Below are positions 43,850 through 52,443 of a stretch of 64,000 nt of DNA, piece after piece (the stretch's first letter is position 1; each line of letters starts with the position of its first letter). A program made the translations under genes and the position numbers. The notes under the pieces were generated by a model. That model did no database searches and had not been told where the DNA came from. It saw only the letters and a list, made by a program, of their open reading frames with translations. The DNA comes from Oryzobacter faecalis (GTDB lineage Bacteria > Actinomycetota > Actinomycetes > Actinomycetales > Dermatophilaceae), in assembly GCF_046764005.1 (NCBI RefSeq), contig NZ_JBKOFW010000004.1:248001-312000 (forward strand), read 5' to 3'.

Positions 43850-45064
43850 GTGCTCACACCACGTCGCGCCCCCGGTGGCTTCCCGGTCGTCGGCATCGTC
43901 GGAGGGGGTCAGCTGGCCCGGATGTGCGCCGGCCCGGCCGCCGAGCTCGGCGTCACCCTCAGCGTCCTCGCCGAGTCCGACGAGGCCAGCGCCGCCCTCG
44001 TCATCCCCAGCGCGCCCGTCGGCGAGCACACCGACGCCGAGGCGGTCCTCGCGTTCGCCCGCGCGTGCGACGTCGTGACCTTCGACCACGAGCACGTGCC
44101 CGCCGACGTCCTCGACCTGCTCGTCGCCGAGGGGGTCGAGCTGCACCCGCGGCCCGCCGCTCTCCGGTTCGCCCAGGACAAGCTGGCGATGCGCGAGCGG
44201 CTCACCGAGCTCGGCATCCCGTGCCCCCGCTGGGTGCGCGCGTCGACGGTGGAGGAGGTCGCGGCGTTCGGCGACGAGGTCGGCTGGCCGGTCGTCGCCA
44301 AGACCCCACGAGGTGGGTACGACGGCAAGGGCGTCCGTGTCGTCGGGTCGGCCGACGAGCTCGCCGACTGGCTCGCGCGGGCCGGCGCCGACGGCACCGG
44401 CCTCCTGCTCGAGGAGCGGGTGGCGTTCCGGCGCGAGCTCGCCGTCCTCGTCGCGCGCAGCCCGTCCGGGCAGGCCGTCGCGTGGCCGGTCGTCGAGACG
44501 GTCCAGACCGACGGCATCTGCACCGAGGTCCTCGCGCCGGCACCCGACCTCGACGCCGGGCTCGCGGCTGCCGTGGTGCACGCCGGGCTGCGGGTGGCCG
44601 GTGAGCTCGACGTCACGGGGGTGCTCGCCGTCGAGCTCTTCGAGCTACAGCGTGGGTCTCGCCGCGGCGTCGAGGTCGAGGACGGTTCCGGCACACCGTC
44701 GTTCGTCGTCAACGAGCTCGCGATGCGTCCGCACAACTCCGGCCACTGGTCGATGGACGGTGCGGTCACCGGCCAGTTCGAGCAGCACGTGCGCGCCGTC
44801 CTCGACCTGCCGCTGGGGTCGCCGAAGCCCCGCGCCCGCTGGACCGTCATGGCCAACGTCCTCGGCGGCGACTACCCCGACCTCTACCCCACCTACCGCC
44901 ACGTCATGGCCCGCGACCCCGAGGCCAAGGTGCACCTGTACGGCAAGGGCGTCCGCCCCGGGCGCAAGATCGGACACGTCAACGTCTCCGGCGACGACCT
45001 CGCCGACCTGCGGGAGCGGGCCGGCCACGCCGCCGACTACATCCAGGGAGTGGTGACCGAGTGA
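43850..45064 (+). CDS. purK: 5-(carboxyamino)imidazole ribonucleotide synthase
   Basis: 404 residues from a GTG at 43850. ATP-grasp enzyme: GIVGGGQLARM at 15-25, FAQDKLAMRERLTELGIPCP near 105, TPRGGYDGKG near 150, and NELAMRPHNSGHWSMDG near 286. Carries out the ATP-dependent step from AIR to N5-CAIR in purine synthesis. Translationally coupled to purE by GTGA. Confidence 0.95.
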   Translation: MLTPRRAPGGFPVVGIVGGGQLARMCAGPAAELGVTLSVLAESDEASAALVIPSAPVGEHTDAEAVLAFARACDVVTFDHEHVPADVLDLLVAEGVELHPRPAALRFAQDKLAMRERLTELGIPCPRWVRASTVEEVAAFGDEVGWPVVAKTPRGGYDGKGVRVVGSADELADWLARAGADGTGLLLEERVAFRRELAVLVARSPSGQAVAWPVVETVQTDGICTEVLAPAPDLDAGLAAAVVHAGLRVAGELDVTGVLAVELFELQRGSRRGVEVEDGSGTPSFVVNELAMRPHNSGHWSMDGAVTGQFEQHVRAVLDLPLGSPKPRARWTVMANVLGGDYPDLYPTYRHVMARDPEAKVHLYGKGVRPGRKIGHVNVSGDDLADLRERAGHAADYIQGVVTE

Positions 45065-45597
45065 GCCAGCAGCAGCCCGGAGGAGCAGCGCCCGTCGTCG
45101 GCGTCGTCATGGGGTCCGACTCGGACTGGCCGGTCATGGAGGCCGCGGTGGCCGCGCTCGACGAGCTCGGCGTGGCGTGCGAGGTCGACGTCGTCTCGGC
45201 GCACCGGATGCCCGAGGAGATGGTCGAGTACGGCCGCACCGCCGAGGAGCGGGGGCTGCGCGTCATCGTCGCGGGGGCCGGGGGAGCGGCCCACCTGCCG
45301 GGGATGCTCGCGTCGGTGACCTCGCTGCCCGTCATCGGCGTCCCGGTGCCGCTGAAGTACCTCGACGGGATGGACTCGCTGCTGTCGATCGTGCAGATGC
45401 CGGCGGGGGTGCCCGTCGCGACCGTGTCGGTCGGGGGTGCCCGCAACGCCGGGCTGCTCGCCGCCCGCATCCTCGGGGCCGGTGAGGGCGCCGAGGCCGA
45501 GCGGCTGCGCGCCGCGCTCACCGAGTTTCGCGGCGCCCTGCGCGACGAGGCGCATGCGAAGGGTGCCCGCCTGCGCGCCCGCCGCTCCGACGGCTGA
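45061..45597 (+). CDS. purE: N5-CAIR mutase (PurE, class I)
   Basis: 178 residues. Class I signature GSDSDWPVM near 18 and SAHRMPEEM near 45 (the catalytic histidine in SAHR), then GAGGAAHLPGMLA and PVPLKYLDGMDSLLSIVQMP. Converts N5-CAIR to CAIR right after purK; GTG start overlaps the purK stop by GTGA. The C-terminus has a basic extension. Confidence 0.95.
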   Translation: MSQQQPGGAAPVVGVVMGSDSDWPVMEAAVAALDELGVACEVDVVSAHRMPEEMVEYGRTAEERGLRVIVAGAGGAAHLPGMLASVTSLPVIGVPVPLKYLDGMDSLLSIVQMPAGVPVATVSVGGARNAGLLAARILGAGEGAEAERLRAALTEFRGALRDEAHAKGARLRARRSDG

Positions 45598-45606
45598 GCC
45601 CCCTCC

Positions 45607-46059
45607 TCAGCGGGCCATGCCCTCGCTGCGGACCCGGGGCCACTCGATCTTCGGGCAGGTGTCCATGACGACGTCGAGGCCGACCGCCCGGGCCCGCTCC
45701 GCGGCGGCCTCGTCGACGACCCCCAGCTGCATCCAGATCGCGTCGATCTGGAGCCGGTCCTTGTTGCGGATCGCGTCGTCGACGACCGCGCCGACGTGCT
45801 CGGAGCTGACGAAGCAGTCGATGACCTTGATGTCCTGGTCCGGGATGTCGTCGAGCGAGGCGTAGCCCTGGGCGCCGTGCACGGTCTCGGCCTTCGGGTG
45901 CACCGGGATGATCGGCTTGCCGAGCTCGACGTGCAGCCACTTCGAGATGCGGTGGGCGACACGCTGGGTGTTCGTCGAGAGGCCGACGACGACCCAGACG
46001 CCCGGGTCCATGATCAGCTCGCGGACGAGGTCGGGGTCGTTCTGGTGGTGGTGGGCCAT
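45607..46059 (-). CDS. CoA-binding protein (YccU-like)
   Basis: 150 residues from the ATG at 46059. Rossmann-type CoA-binding domain: WVVVGLSTNTQRVAHRISKWL near 22-43, IPVHPKAETVHGAQGYASLDDIP, and DAIWMQLGVVDEAAAERARAVGLDVVMDTCPKIE near 105-140. The cysteine in DTCPK is conserved in the family. Converges on purE with a 9-base gap. Its target is not known. Confidence 0.88.
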   Translation of the reverse strand: MAHHHQNDPDLVRELIMDPGVWVVVGLSTNTQRVAHRISKWLHVELGKPIIPVHPKAETVHGAQGYASLDDIPDQDIKVIDCFVSSEHVGAVVDDAIRNKDRLQIDAIWMQLGVVDEAAAERARAVGLDVVMDTCPKIEWPRVRSEGMAR

Positions 46060-46230
46060 GGACCCATCATGCCCCCGCGCGGCCGCGTGAAACGGGGGGT
46101 CCGGCGGGACGCCTCCGTGGGCCGTGGGCTCGTCGTTGCCGGGTGCACCTCGTGTCCTGGCCGGGGTTCGAGGCTTCGCGATGACGCGGCCTCCTCGCGC
46201 TCGGCGATCGTCGCTTCGCGCTCGGCCTCC

Positions 46231-46409
46231 TTCACAGGCGCCTGGGCGGCGTCCCGCTCGGCTCCGTCCTGCTGCCTGCTCACCACCCGCTGGGCGCACC
46301 GTCCACCTCGCCCTCCGCTCGGGGTTCTTCACAGGCGCCTGGACGGAGTCCCGCTGTGTTTCGCTCCGTGGCCGGCTCACCACCCGCTGTTCGCACCGCC
46401 CCCCTCGCC
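46231..46409. repeat. Imperfect tandem repeat, 97-base period, two copies
   Basis: 46231-46312 and 46328-46409 align without gaps at 66 of 82 positions; both begin TTCACAGGCGCCTGG and share GCTCACCACCCGCTG. Looks like an old duplication in non-coding sequence. Confidence 0.75.
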
Positions 46410-46466
46410 TCCCGTCCCGGCGTGCTCCACGAACTGCGTAGACGCGTCGCCCCCTCCCCGCCCACC

Positions 46467-46518
46467 GCGAACGTGGGTGAAGATCGTCGGCCCAGCGACG
46501 ATCTTCACCCACGTTCGC
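46467..46518. repeat. Perfect 23-base inverted repeat with a 6-base loop
   Basis: Arms 46467-46489 and 46496-46518 are perfect complements (arm starts GCGAACGTGGGTGAAG) with loop GCCCAG. It is 145 bases upstream of the HNH gene. No T-tract follows; it could be a terminator, a regulatory hairpin or a recombination site. Confidence 0.8.
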
Positions 46519-46662
46519 CCGACGCAGGGCGGTGCCGAGGGCGGGCACCGACGTCAGGTTGCCACGCGAATTCGGCTGTGGGTCATCCACATTCGAGCGA
46601 TCGAACACTTGTGCTAACGGTCGTCGGCGGGTACGATCGGGGTACAGGGGGAGGGGGACAGC

Positions 46663-48525
46663 ATGAGCAGCACCGCACCAGCGACGAGCAGCCGCACCGG
46701 GCATCCGAGCGAGCTCCTCACGGTCCTGCACGACACGCAGACCCTGCTCGCTGCGCTCCCCGCGCCGTCACCGACCGGCGGCTCGCGGGAGGCGTGGGCC
46801 GAGGTGGTCCGGTCCTGCCAGCAGGTCGTCAACGCGGTGTCGGCGGTGCAGGACGAGGCGATCGTCGCCCTGGCCGCGATCGAACCGGTCACCCTCGAGG
46901 ACGGCACCGACGCCGAGACCCACAAGGCGCCCGGGCACGTCGCCCTGGACGCGGCCGCGGTCGTGTCCGGGGCCCTGGAGGTCACCGCCAACCACGCCGG
47001 CGACCGGGTCCGCGACGCGGTCCGGTGGGCCGCCGACGGCAACCCCGGCACCACCACCTGCACCGGCCTGGGCGGGCTCCACGCCGCGATGCGCACCGGC
47101 GATCTCGACCGGTACCGGGCCGGGGTCGTCGCCCACGAGCTGGAGGAGGCCCCGGCGCCGGTCGCCGAGACCGTCATCGCCACCCTCGGTCAGCACCTCG
47201 CGTCCGAGACCGGGACCCAGCTGCGGCGCCGGACCCGGCGGCTGCTCGCGCGGGTCAGCCCCGACCTGCTCCGGCAGCGCGCGGCCCGGGCGAGGCAGGA
47301 GTGCGGGCTGCGCCGCCGCGTCGGCGAACCGGGCGTCGACCAGTGGGAAGGCTCCTTTCCCTCCGAACAGGCAGCGAAGGCGTGGGCCGCGATCGACACC
47401 CGCGCCCACCAGCTCCTCACCGACAAGGTGCACGACCGGATCGACCGCGCCCGCGCCCAAGCCCTGATCGACCTCGTCATGCAGTCGGCGACGGTCACCA
47501 CCGTCATCACCCTCCCCGTCCCCGTCCCCGCAACCGCTCCCGTGCCTGAGCCCATCACCGACCAGGCTCCCGCGGTCGACGCCGAGCCCGCGACCGACGC
47601 CCGGACCGCTACCGCGACCGAAGAGGACCCCACGACCGTGGCTGCCGCCGATCGGCTGACCGCCGGCGACGCCGTCGACGGCGGGTTCGTCGAGGTCGCC
47701 ACCGGTCGCGGGACCGAGCAGGTCCTCGTCGCCACGACCTGGCTCACCGACCAGCTCGCCCGCGCGAATACCTCGATGATCCGCGGCGACACGCAAGACG
47801 AGGGTCGAGCCCGCCCCCGAGGGACCGCGAACGGCGACCACGACGAGGTTCGGGTGCAGACCCGGTCCTGTGACCCGGTCACCGGGGCGCTGCTCAGCGA
47901 CGAAGAGTCCGGCGCCTACCGCCCACCGGACCGGATCGCCGCCCTGGTCCGCCACCGCGACGGGCGCTGCCGCTTCCCCGGCTGCTCCGTCGCCGCCAGG
48001 TTCTGCGACCTCGACCACGTCCGGCCCTGGCCTGCCGGACCCACCACCGCGAGCAACCTCATGTGCCTGTGCCGCCGCCACCACCGCATCAAACAACGAC
48101 CCGGCTGGCGAGCCGACCTGCGCCCCGACGGCACCGTCACCTGGACCGACCCCACCGGCCGCTCACGCGCCACGGCGCCCGTCGACGCCCTCCACACCGT
48201 CACCCTCCCCGCGACCCCGGCCGCCACCACCGGCACCGCACCCCCCGCAGGGGAGACCGCACCGCCCGACACGGACAGAGCCGCCAGCGACCCACCCGGC
48301 ACCCCCGCACCACGGGCCGCCCCACCCGACCGGTTCAGCCACCTCGAGTACGGGCTCGAACACCTCCTGGGAGGAGTCGACCTCGGACGCCACCGCCCGC
48401 GACGGGTCCGGCGCACCGTCGACCTCCACCCCACGACCCTCGAGCTGGACCGGCCGAACCCCCCGTGCAGCGCCCGCCGTCGGGCGCGAAGCCGCACGGG
48501 CGAGCACGGCGCACCCCCGTTCTGA
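46663..48525 (+). CDS. DUF222/13E12 repeat family HNH endonuclease-like protein
   Basis: 620 residues. The N-terminal ~250 residues are DUF222 (helical, repeat-like). A low-complexity Val/Pro/Thr/Asp linker spans ~280-330. The HNH motif lies at about 434-480: DGRCRFPGCSVAARFCDLDHVRPW...NLMCLCRRHHRIKQR, with two zinc cysteine pairs and DH/HH active histidines. Pro/Thr-rich tail of 100 residues. Such 13E12 family genes are multi-copy in actinobacteria; nuclease activity is inferred from the motif. The upstream long hairpin is noted separately. Confidence 0.88.
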   Translation: MSSTAPATSSRTGHPSELLTVLHDTQTLLAALPAPSPTGGSREAWAEVVRSCQQVVNAVSAVQDEAIVALAAIEPVTLEDGTDAETHKAPGHVALDAAAVVSGALEVTANHAGDRVRDAVRWAADGNPGTTTCTGLGGLHAAMRTGDLDRYRAGVVAHELEEAPAPVAETVIATLGQHLASETGTQLRRRTRRLLARVSPDLLRQRAARARQECGLRRRVGEPGVDQWEGSFPSEQAAKAWAAIDTRAHQLLTDKVHDRIDRARAQALIDLVMQSATVTTVITLPVPVPATAPVPEPITDQAPAVDAEPATDARTATATEEDPTTVAAADRLTAGDAVDGGFVEVATGRGTEQVLVATTWLTDQLARANTSMIRGDTQDEGRARPRGTANGDHDEVRVQTRSCDPVTGALLSDEESGAYRPPDRIAALVRHRDGRCRFPGCSVAARFCDLDHVRPWPAGPTTASNLMCLCRRHHRIKQRPGWRADLRPDGTVTWTDPTGRSRATAPVDALHTVTLPATPAATTGTAPPAGETAPPDTDRAASDPPGTPAPRAAPPDRFSHLEYGLEHLLGGVDLGRHRPRRVRRTVDLHPTTLELDRPNPPCSARRRARSRTGEHGAPPF

Positions 48526-48541
48526 GGGCAGGGCGAGCAGC

Positions 48542-49714
48542 TCAGTCGTTGCCGAACAGGTCGCGCGTGTAGACCTTGTCGGCGACGTCCTCCAGCTCGG
48601 GGACGAGGCGGTTGGCGACGATGAGGTCGCTGCGCCGCTTCAGCTCGTCGAGGTCGCCCACCACCTCCGACCCGAAGAACCGGTCGCCGGTGAGCTCCGG
48701 CTCGTAGACGACGACCTCGATGCCCTTGGCCTTGATCCGCTTCATGACGCCCTGGACGCTGCTGCTGCGGAAGTTGTCGGACCCCGACTTCATGATGAGC
48801 CGGTGGATGCCGACGACCTTCGGTCCCCGGGCCACGATGTCGGTGGCGACGAAGTCCTTGCGGGTCGTGTTGGCGTCGACGATCGCGCTGATGAGGGTCT
48901 GGGGGACGTCGGCGTAGTTCGCGAGCAGCTGCTTGGTGTCCTTGGGCAGGCAGTAGCCGCCGTACCCGAACGAGGGGTTGTTGTAGTGCGCGCCGATCCG
49001 CGGGTCGAGGCCGACGCCCTCGATGATCTGCCGCGTGTCCAGCCCGTGCGTCGCCGCGTACGTGTCGAGCTCGTTGAAGTACGCGACACGCATCGCGAGG
49101 TAGGTGTTCGCGAAGAGCTTGATCGCCTCCGCCTCGGTGCTGTCGGTGAGGAGCACGGGCACGTCGGGGTCGAGCGCGGCGTCGGCGAGCAGGCGGGCGA
49201 ACCGCTCCCCGCGCGGCCCCCGGTCACCGACGACGACGCGCGAGGGGTGGAGGTTGTCGTGCAGGGCCCGCCCCTCGCGCAGGAACTCGGGGGAGAAGAC
49301 GATCCGTTCGGTGCCGAGCCGCTCGCGCAGGGCCCGCGTGAACCCCACGGGGACGGTCGACTTGATGACGACCGTCGCCTCCGGCTCGGTCGTGACGACG
49401 TCCTTGGCGACCTGTTCGACGGTCGCCGTGTCGAAGTAGTTGGTGCGCTCGTCGTAGTCGGTGGGGGTGGCGACGACGACGTACTCGGCGCCGGCGTACG
49501 CCTCGGTGGGGTCGAGAGTCGTCGTGAGGCGCAGGCGACCCGCGGCGAGGCGCTCCTCGACGTCCGGGTCGGCGATGGGGCTGCGACCGGCGTCGATGAG
49601 GGCGAGCCGGCGGGGGTCGATGTCGTGGGCGACGACGTCGTGGTGCTCGGCGAGGAGGACGGCGAGGGAGAGCCCGACGTAGGACGTGCCGACGACGGTG
49701 AGGTGCCCGGTCAT
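48542..49714 (-). CDS. ugd: UDP-glucose 6-dehydrogenase
   Basis: 390 residues, similar in length to Klebsiella/E. coli Ugd. N-terminal Rossmann (VVGTSYVGLSLAVLLAEHHDV), TPTDYDE near 84, FSPEFLREGRALHDN near 141, catalytic C255 in FGYGGYCLPKDTKQL, and a C-terminal UDP-binding domain (YEPELTGDRFFG). Oxidises UDP-glucose to UDP-glucuronate for envelope polysaccharide. Monocistronic; convergent to the HNH gene by 16 bases. Confidence 0.92.
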   Translation of the reverse strand: MTGHLTVVGTSYVGLSLAVLLAEHHDVVAHDIDPRRLALIDAGRSPIADPDVEERLAAGRLRLTTTLDPTEAYAGAEYVVVATPTDYDERTNYFDTATVEQVAKDVVTTEPEATVVIKSTVPVGFTRALRERLGTERIVFSPEFLREGRALHDNLHPSRVVVGDRGPRGERFARLLADAALDPDVPVLLTDSTEAEAIKLFANTYLAMRVAYFNELDTYAATHGLDTRQIIEGVGLDPRIGAHYNNPSFGYGGYCLPKDTKQLLANYADVPQTLISAIVDANTTRKDFVATDIVARGPKVVGIHRLIMKSGSDNFRSSSVQGVMKRIKAKGIEVVVYEPELTGDRFFGSEVVGDLDELKRRSDLIVANRLVPELEDVADKVYTRDLFGND

Positions 49715-49861
49715 GTCCCCAGCCTAGGGAGGGCTCGTGGCGGTGCCGGGGCCACGGGGCGGACACGACGACGGCGGAGGTTGCACCACGCCCTCCCGTG
49801 GGTTTGGGTTGGGGGTGAGCCCGGGACCGCCGGCCTCGGCGACGGAAGGACGCACCACCGC

Positions 49862-50923
49862 ATGAAGTTCGGACTGTTCATCCCGCAGGGCTGGCGCCAC
49901 GACCTCGTCGGGATCGACCCCGGCCAGCACTGGGGCGTCATGGCGGGCCTGGCCCGGCGGGCCGACGGCAACGAGGACTGGGCCTCGATCTGGGTCTACG
50001 ACCACTTCCACCCGGTGCCGCGGCCCACGGAGGAGTCCGTCCACGAGGCGTGGACCCTCATGGCCGCGTTCGCCGGGGTCACCGGCCGTGTGCGGCTGGG
50101 CCAGATGTGCACGTGCATGGCCTACCGCGAACCGGCCTACCTCGCGAAGGTCGCCGCCACCGTCGACGTCGTCTCCGAGGGCCGCCTCGAGATGGGCATC
50201 GGGGCGGGCTGGTACGAGCACGAGTGGCGCGCCTACGGCTACGGCTTCCCCCGCGCGGGCGAGCGGCTCGCCAGGCTGCGCGAGGGCGTCGAGATCATGC
50301 GCCAGATGTGGACCACCGGAAGCGGCACCCTCGACGGCGAGTACTACCAGGTCGACGGCGCACTGTGCTTCCCGCAGCCGCTCCAGGGCACCTCCCTGCT
50401 GGGCAGCACCCACAACGGGATCCCCATGTGGGTCGCCGGCGGCGGAGAGCGCAAGACGCTGCGGATCGCGGCCGAGTACGCCGACTACACGAACTTCGAC
50501 GGGTCGCCCGAGGCCTTCAGCCACAAGAGCGCCGTCCTCGAGCAGCACTGCAAGGACGTCGGCCGCGACTACGGCGAGATCGTCCGCAGCGCCAACTACA
50601 ACGTCGTCATCGGACGCGACGAGCGCGAGGTCCGCGACCGGATCGGCTGGATCCGCGACCACTACACGAGGGCGGGCCTCCCCGCGAAGGTCGTCGACGA
50701 GACCGTCCGGTCCTTCGAGACCGGCCCGCTCGTCGGCACGCCCGAGCAGGTCGTCGAGCGGCTGCGCGACCTCGAGAAGCGGGGGATGACGTACGCCATC
50801 ACCTACTTCGTCGAGCAGGCCTACGACCTCTCCGGGGTCGAGCTGTTCGAGCGCGCCGTCGTCCCCGAGCTCCTCGACCGCGACGAGCACGGCCACCTCT
50901 GGCACCTGATCCGCGGGCGCTGA
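49862..50923 (+). CDS. Luciferase-like (LLM) F420-dependent oxidoreductase
   Basis: 353 residues from an ATG at 49862. (beta/alpha)8 fold typical of bacterial luciferase-like monooxygenases; the LLM class in actinobacteria commonly uses coenzyme F420. Landmarks: IWVYDHFHP near 40, RLGQMCTCMAYREPAYLAKVAATVDVVSEGRLEMGIGAGWYEHEWRAYGY at 78-127, then PMWVAGGGERKTLRIAAEYADY near 183. Ends two bases before a MauE-like gene, so may be co-transcribed with the redox operon. Substrate unknown. Confidence 0.85.
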   Translation: MKFGLFIPQGWRHDLVGIDPGQHWGVMAGLARRADGNEDWASIWVYDHFHPVPRPTEESVHEAWTLMAAFAGVTGRVRLGQMCTCMAYREPAYLAKVAATVDVVSEGRLEMGIGAGWYEHEWRAYGYGFPRAGERLARLREGVEIMRQMWTTGSGTLDGEYYQVDGALCFPQPLQGTSLLGSTHNGIPMWVAGGGERKTLRIAAEYADYTNFDGSPEAFSHKSAVLEQHCKDVGRDYGEIVRSANYNVVIGRDEREVRDRIGWIRDHYTRAGLPAKVVDETVRSFETGPLVGTPEQVVERLRDLEKRGMTYAITYFVEQAYDLSGVELFERAVVPELLDRDEHGHLWHLIRGR

Positions 50924-50925
50924 CC

Positions 50926-51471
50926 GTGGTGGGTCCCGTGCTCTGGCAGGTCCTCGCCGTCCCCTACGCGGCTGCGGCCGTGCTCCTCGTCGTCGCGGGG
51001 GCGCCCAAGGTGCTCGACCCCGGCGACCTGCACCGCGCGGTGCGCTCGGTCGGGATGCCGGTGGGCCGGGAGGCCGTACGGGCCTTCGCGCTCGCCGAGG
51101 TCGTCGTGGGGGTGGCCGCGCTGGCCGTCCCCGGGCCGGCCACGGCCCTGCTGCTCGCAGCGCTCTACGCCGGGTTCACCGCCTTCGTCGTCGTCGCGCT
51201 CCGGAGCGGCGGCGTCGTGTCGAGCTGCGGGTGCTTCGGCAAGGCCGACACCCCGCCCACCGTGGCCCACGCCGTCCTCACCGGCGGCGCGGCCCTCGCC
51301 GGGCTCGCGGCGGCCGCCGTCGTCCCCGCGGCACCGTGGGCCGGCCTCGAGGCCGGACAGGCGGCCGGGGTGCTCGCACTCGTCTCCCTCGTCGCGTTCC
51401 TCGCGTGGCAGGTCATGGCGGCCCTGCCGTCGGTCGACCCGCGCGCCGTCCGCAGCGTGGGGAGGGGCTGA
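50926..51471 (+). CDS. MauE-like redox membrane protein
   Basis: 181 residues from a GTG at 50926, two bases after the upstream stop. About four to five membrane helices. Contains the MauE/DoxX motif SSCGCFGK at 99-106 (C101 and C103), adjoining a helix, as in MauE proteins that help form disulfides in methylamine dehydrogenase small subunit. Followed one base later by a MauD-like protein. Confidence 0.82.
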   Translation: MVGPVLWQVLAVPYAAAAVLLVVAGAPKVLDPGDLHRAVRSVGMPVGREAVRAFALAEVVVGVAALAVPGPATALLLAALYAGFTAFVVVALRSGGVVSSCGCFGKADTPPTVAHAVLTGGAALAGLAAAAVVPAAPWAGLEAGQAAGVLALVSLVAFLAWQVMAALPSVDPRAVRSVGRG

Positions 51472-51472
51472 C

Positions 51473-52357
51473 GTGGTCTGGGCCCTCGTCGGCATGGGCC
51501 TGGCCATCGCCCTCCTCGGCGTGCTCGTCCTCGGGCTGCTGCGCAGCCACGCCCTCATCCTCAAGGCGCTCCACGAGCTCGGGGCGGGGCTCGAGCTCGA
51601 GAAGGAGGCCGCGGCCCACACCGACCACGCCCACGACGACGCCACGGCCTCGGTGGGACCGGTCCCCGTGTCGATCGAGCCCGGGGTGACCCCGCCCACC
51701 CGGAAGGCCTCGAGCCGGGCCCACGACGTCCTCGGTGAGGACCTCGAGGGCAGACCGGCCGTCATCGAGCTCGCCACCGCGGCGGGCGCGGCGGGGGCGG
51801 CCGGCGCGGTCGGGTCGGAGGACGCCGCGACCGGCACCGGTGACGCTCGCCCGACGCTCCTCGCCTTCCTCACGAGCGGGTGCAGCGTGTGCCTGACGTT
51901 CTGGCAGGAGCTCGGCCCCGACACCGAGACCCCCGGGGGCGCGCGGCTCGTCGTCGTCACCAAGGGGGTCCCCGACGAGTCGGCGCGCACCCTCGCCAGG
52001 CTCGCCCGCCCCGGCCTCGAGGTCGTCGCGTCGAGCGGTGCCTGGCTCGACTACGACATCCCCGGGTCGCCCTACTTCGTCCTCATCGAGGACGGTGTCG
52101 TCACCGGTGAGGGGTCGGCCACGTCCTGGCCCGCGGTCCGCGACCTCCTCGGGCAGGCCGTGGACGAGAGCGCCGAGGCGCGGGCCCGCGCCGGGCGCCC
52201 CGGCCCGGGGATGCTCCTCGGCGACCCCGGCCCCGGCGGACGCGACGACCTGGGCCGGATCGACGCCGAGCTGCTCGCGGCCGGCATCCAGCCCGGTCAC
52301 CCGAGCCTGCACACCTCCCCGGAGCCGCCCGACGACCCGCCGGAACCGCGCGCGTGA
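51473..52357 (+). CDS. MauD-like thioredoxin-fold protein
   Basis: 294 residues from a GTG at 51473, one base after the previous stop. One N-terminal membrane helix (3-22), then an acidic/His-rich linker and an extracytoplasmic thioredoxin-like domain with CSVC (C137 and C140) in SGCSVCLTFWQEL, and a GSPYFVLIEDG cis-proline region near 195. MauD is the usual partner of MauE in thiol chemistry. C-terminal 60 residues are proline-rich. Stop overlaps a tiny 26-residue ORF by GTGA. Confidence 0.82.
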   Translation: MVWALVGMGLAIALLGVLVLGLLRSHALILKALHELGAGLELEKEAAAHTDHAHDDATASVGPVPVSIEPGVTPPTRKASSRAHDVLGEDLEGRPAVIELATAAGAAGAAGAVGSEDAATGTGDARPTLLAFLTSGCSVCLTFWQELGPDTETPGGARLVVVTKGVPDESARTLARLARPGLEVVASSGAWLDYDIPGSPYFVLIEDGVVTGEGSATSWPAVRDLLGQAVDESAEARARAGRPGPGMLLGDPGPGGRDDLGRIDAELLAAGIQPGHPSLHTSPEPPDDPPEPRA

Positions 52358-52434
52358 GCGCCCTCGACGTCGTCCTCGCCGTGGGGCTGCCGATGGCGGT
52401 GCTCGCGGCGGTCCGGGCGACGTGGTCGCCTTGA
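52354..52434 (+). CDS. 26-residue single-helix membrane peptide
   Basis: Starts at a GTG overlapping the MauD-like stop (GTGA) and ends 9 bases before the next gene. One hydrophobic helix (LDVVLAVGLPMAVLAAVRA) forms nearly the whole peptide. High third-position GC and the tight overlap argue that it is real, but it is too short to be certain. No family known to me. Confidence 0.5.
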   Translation: MSALDVVLAVGLPMAVLAAVRATWSP

Positions 52435-52443
52435 GGCGAGTCG

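Larger units (their letters stand above)
46060..46662. other. 603-base intergenic region with a tandem duplication and a long hairpin
   Basis: No coding-like frame with a start and ribosome site was seen. It holds two 82-base direct copies 97 bases apart (46231-46312 and 46328-46409), a perfect 23-base inverted repeat (46467-46518), and then AT-richer sequence before the GGGGGAGGGG ribosome site of the HNH gene. Confidence 0.7.

Noticed and set aside
46060..46662. Small protein genes in the intergenic region (for example minus 46014-46286 or 46280-46465)
   Set aside because: Frames lack ribosome sites, cross the repeats and look like low-complexity shadows.
46663..48525. HNH gene as part of a phage packaging module or homing endonuclease
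   Set aside because: The DUF222 N-terminus identifies it as a 13E12 family member, and no phage genes are nearby.
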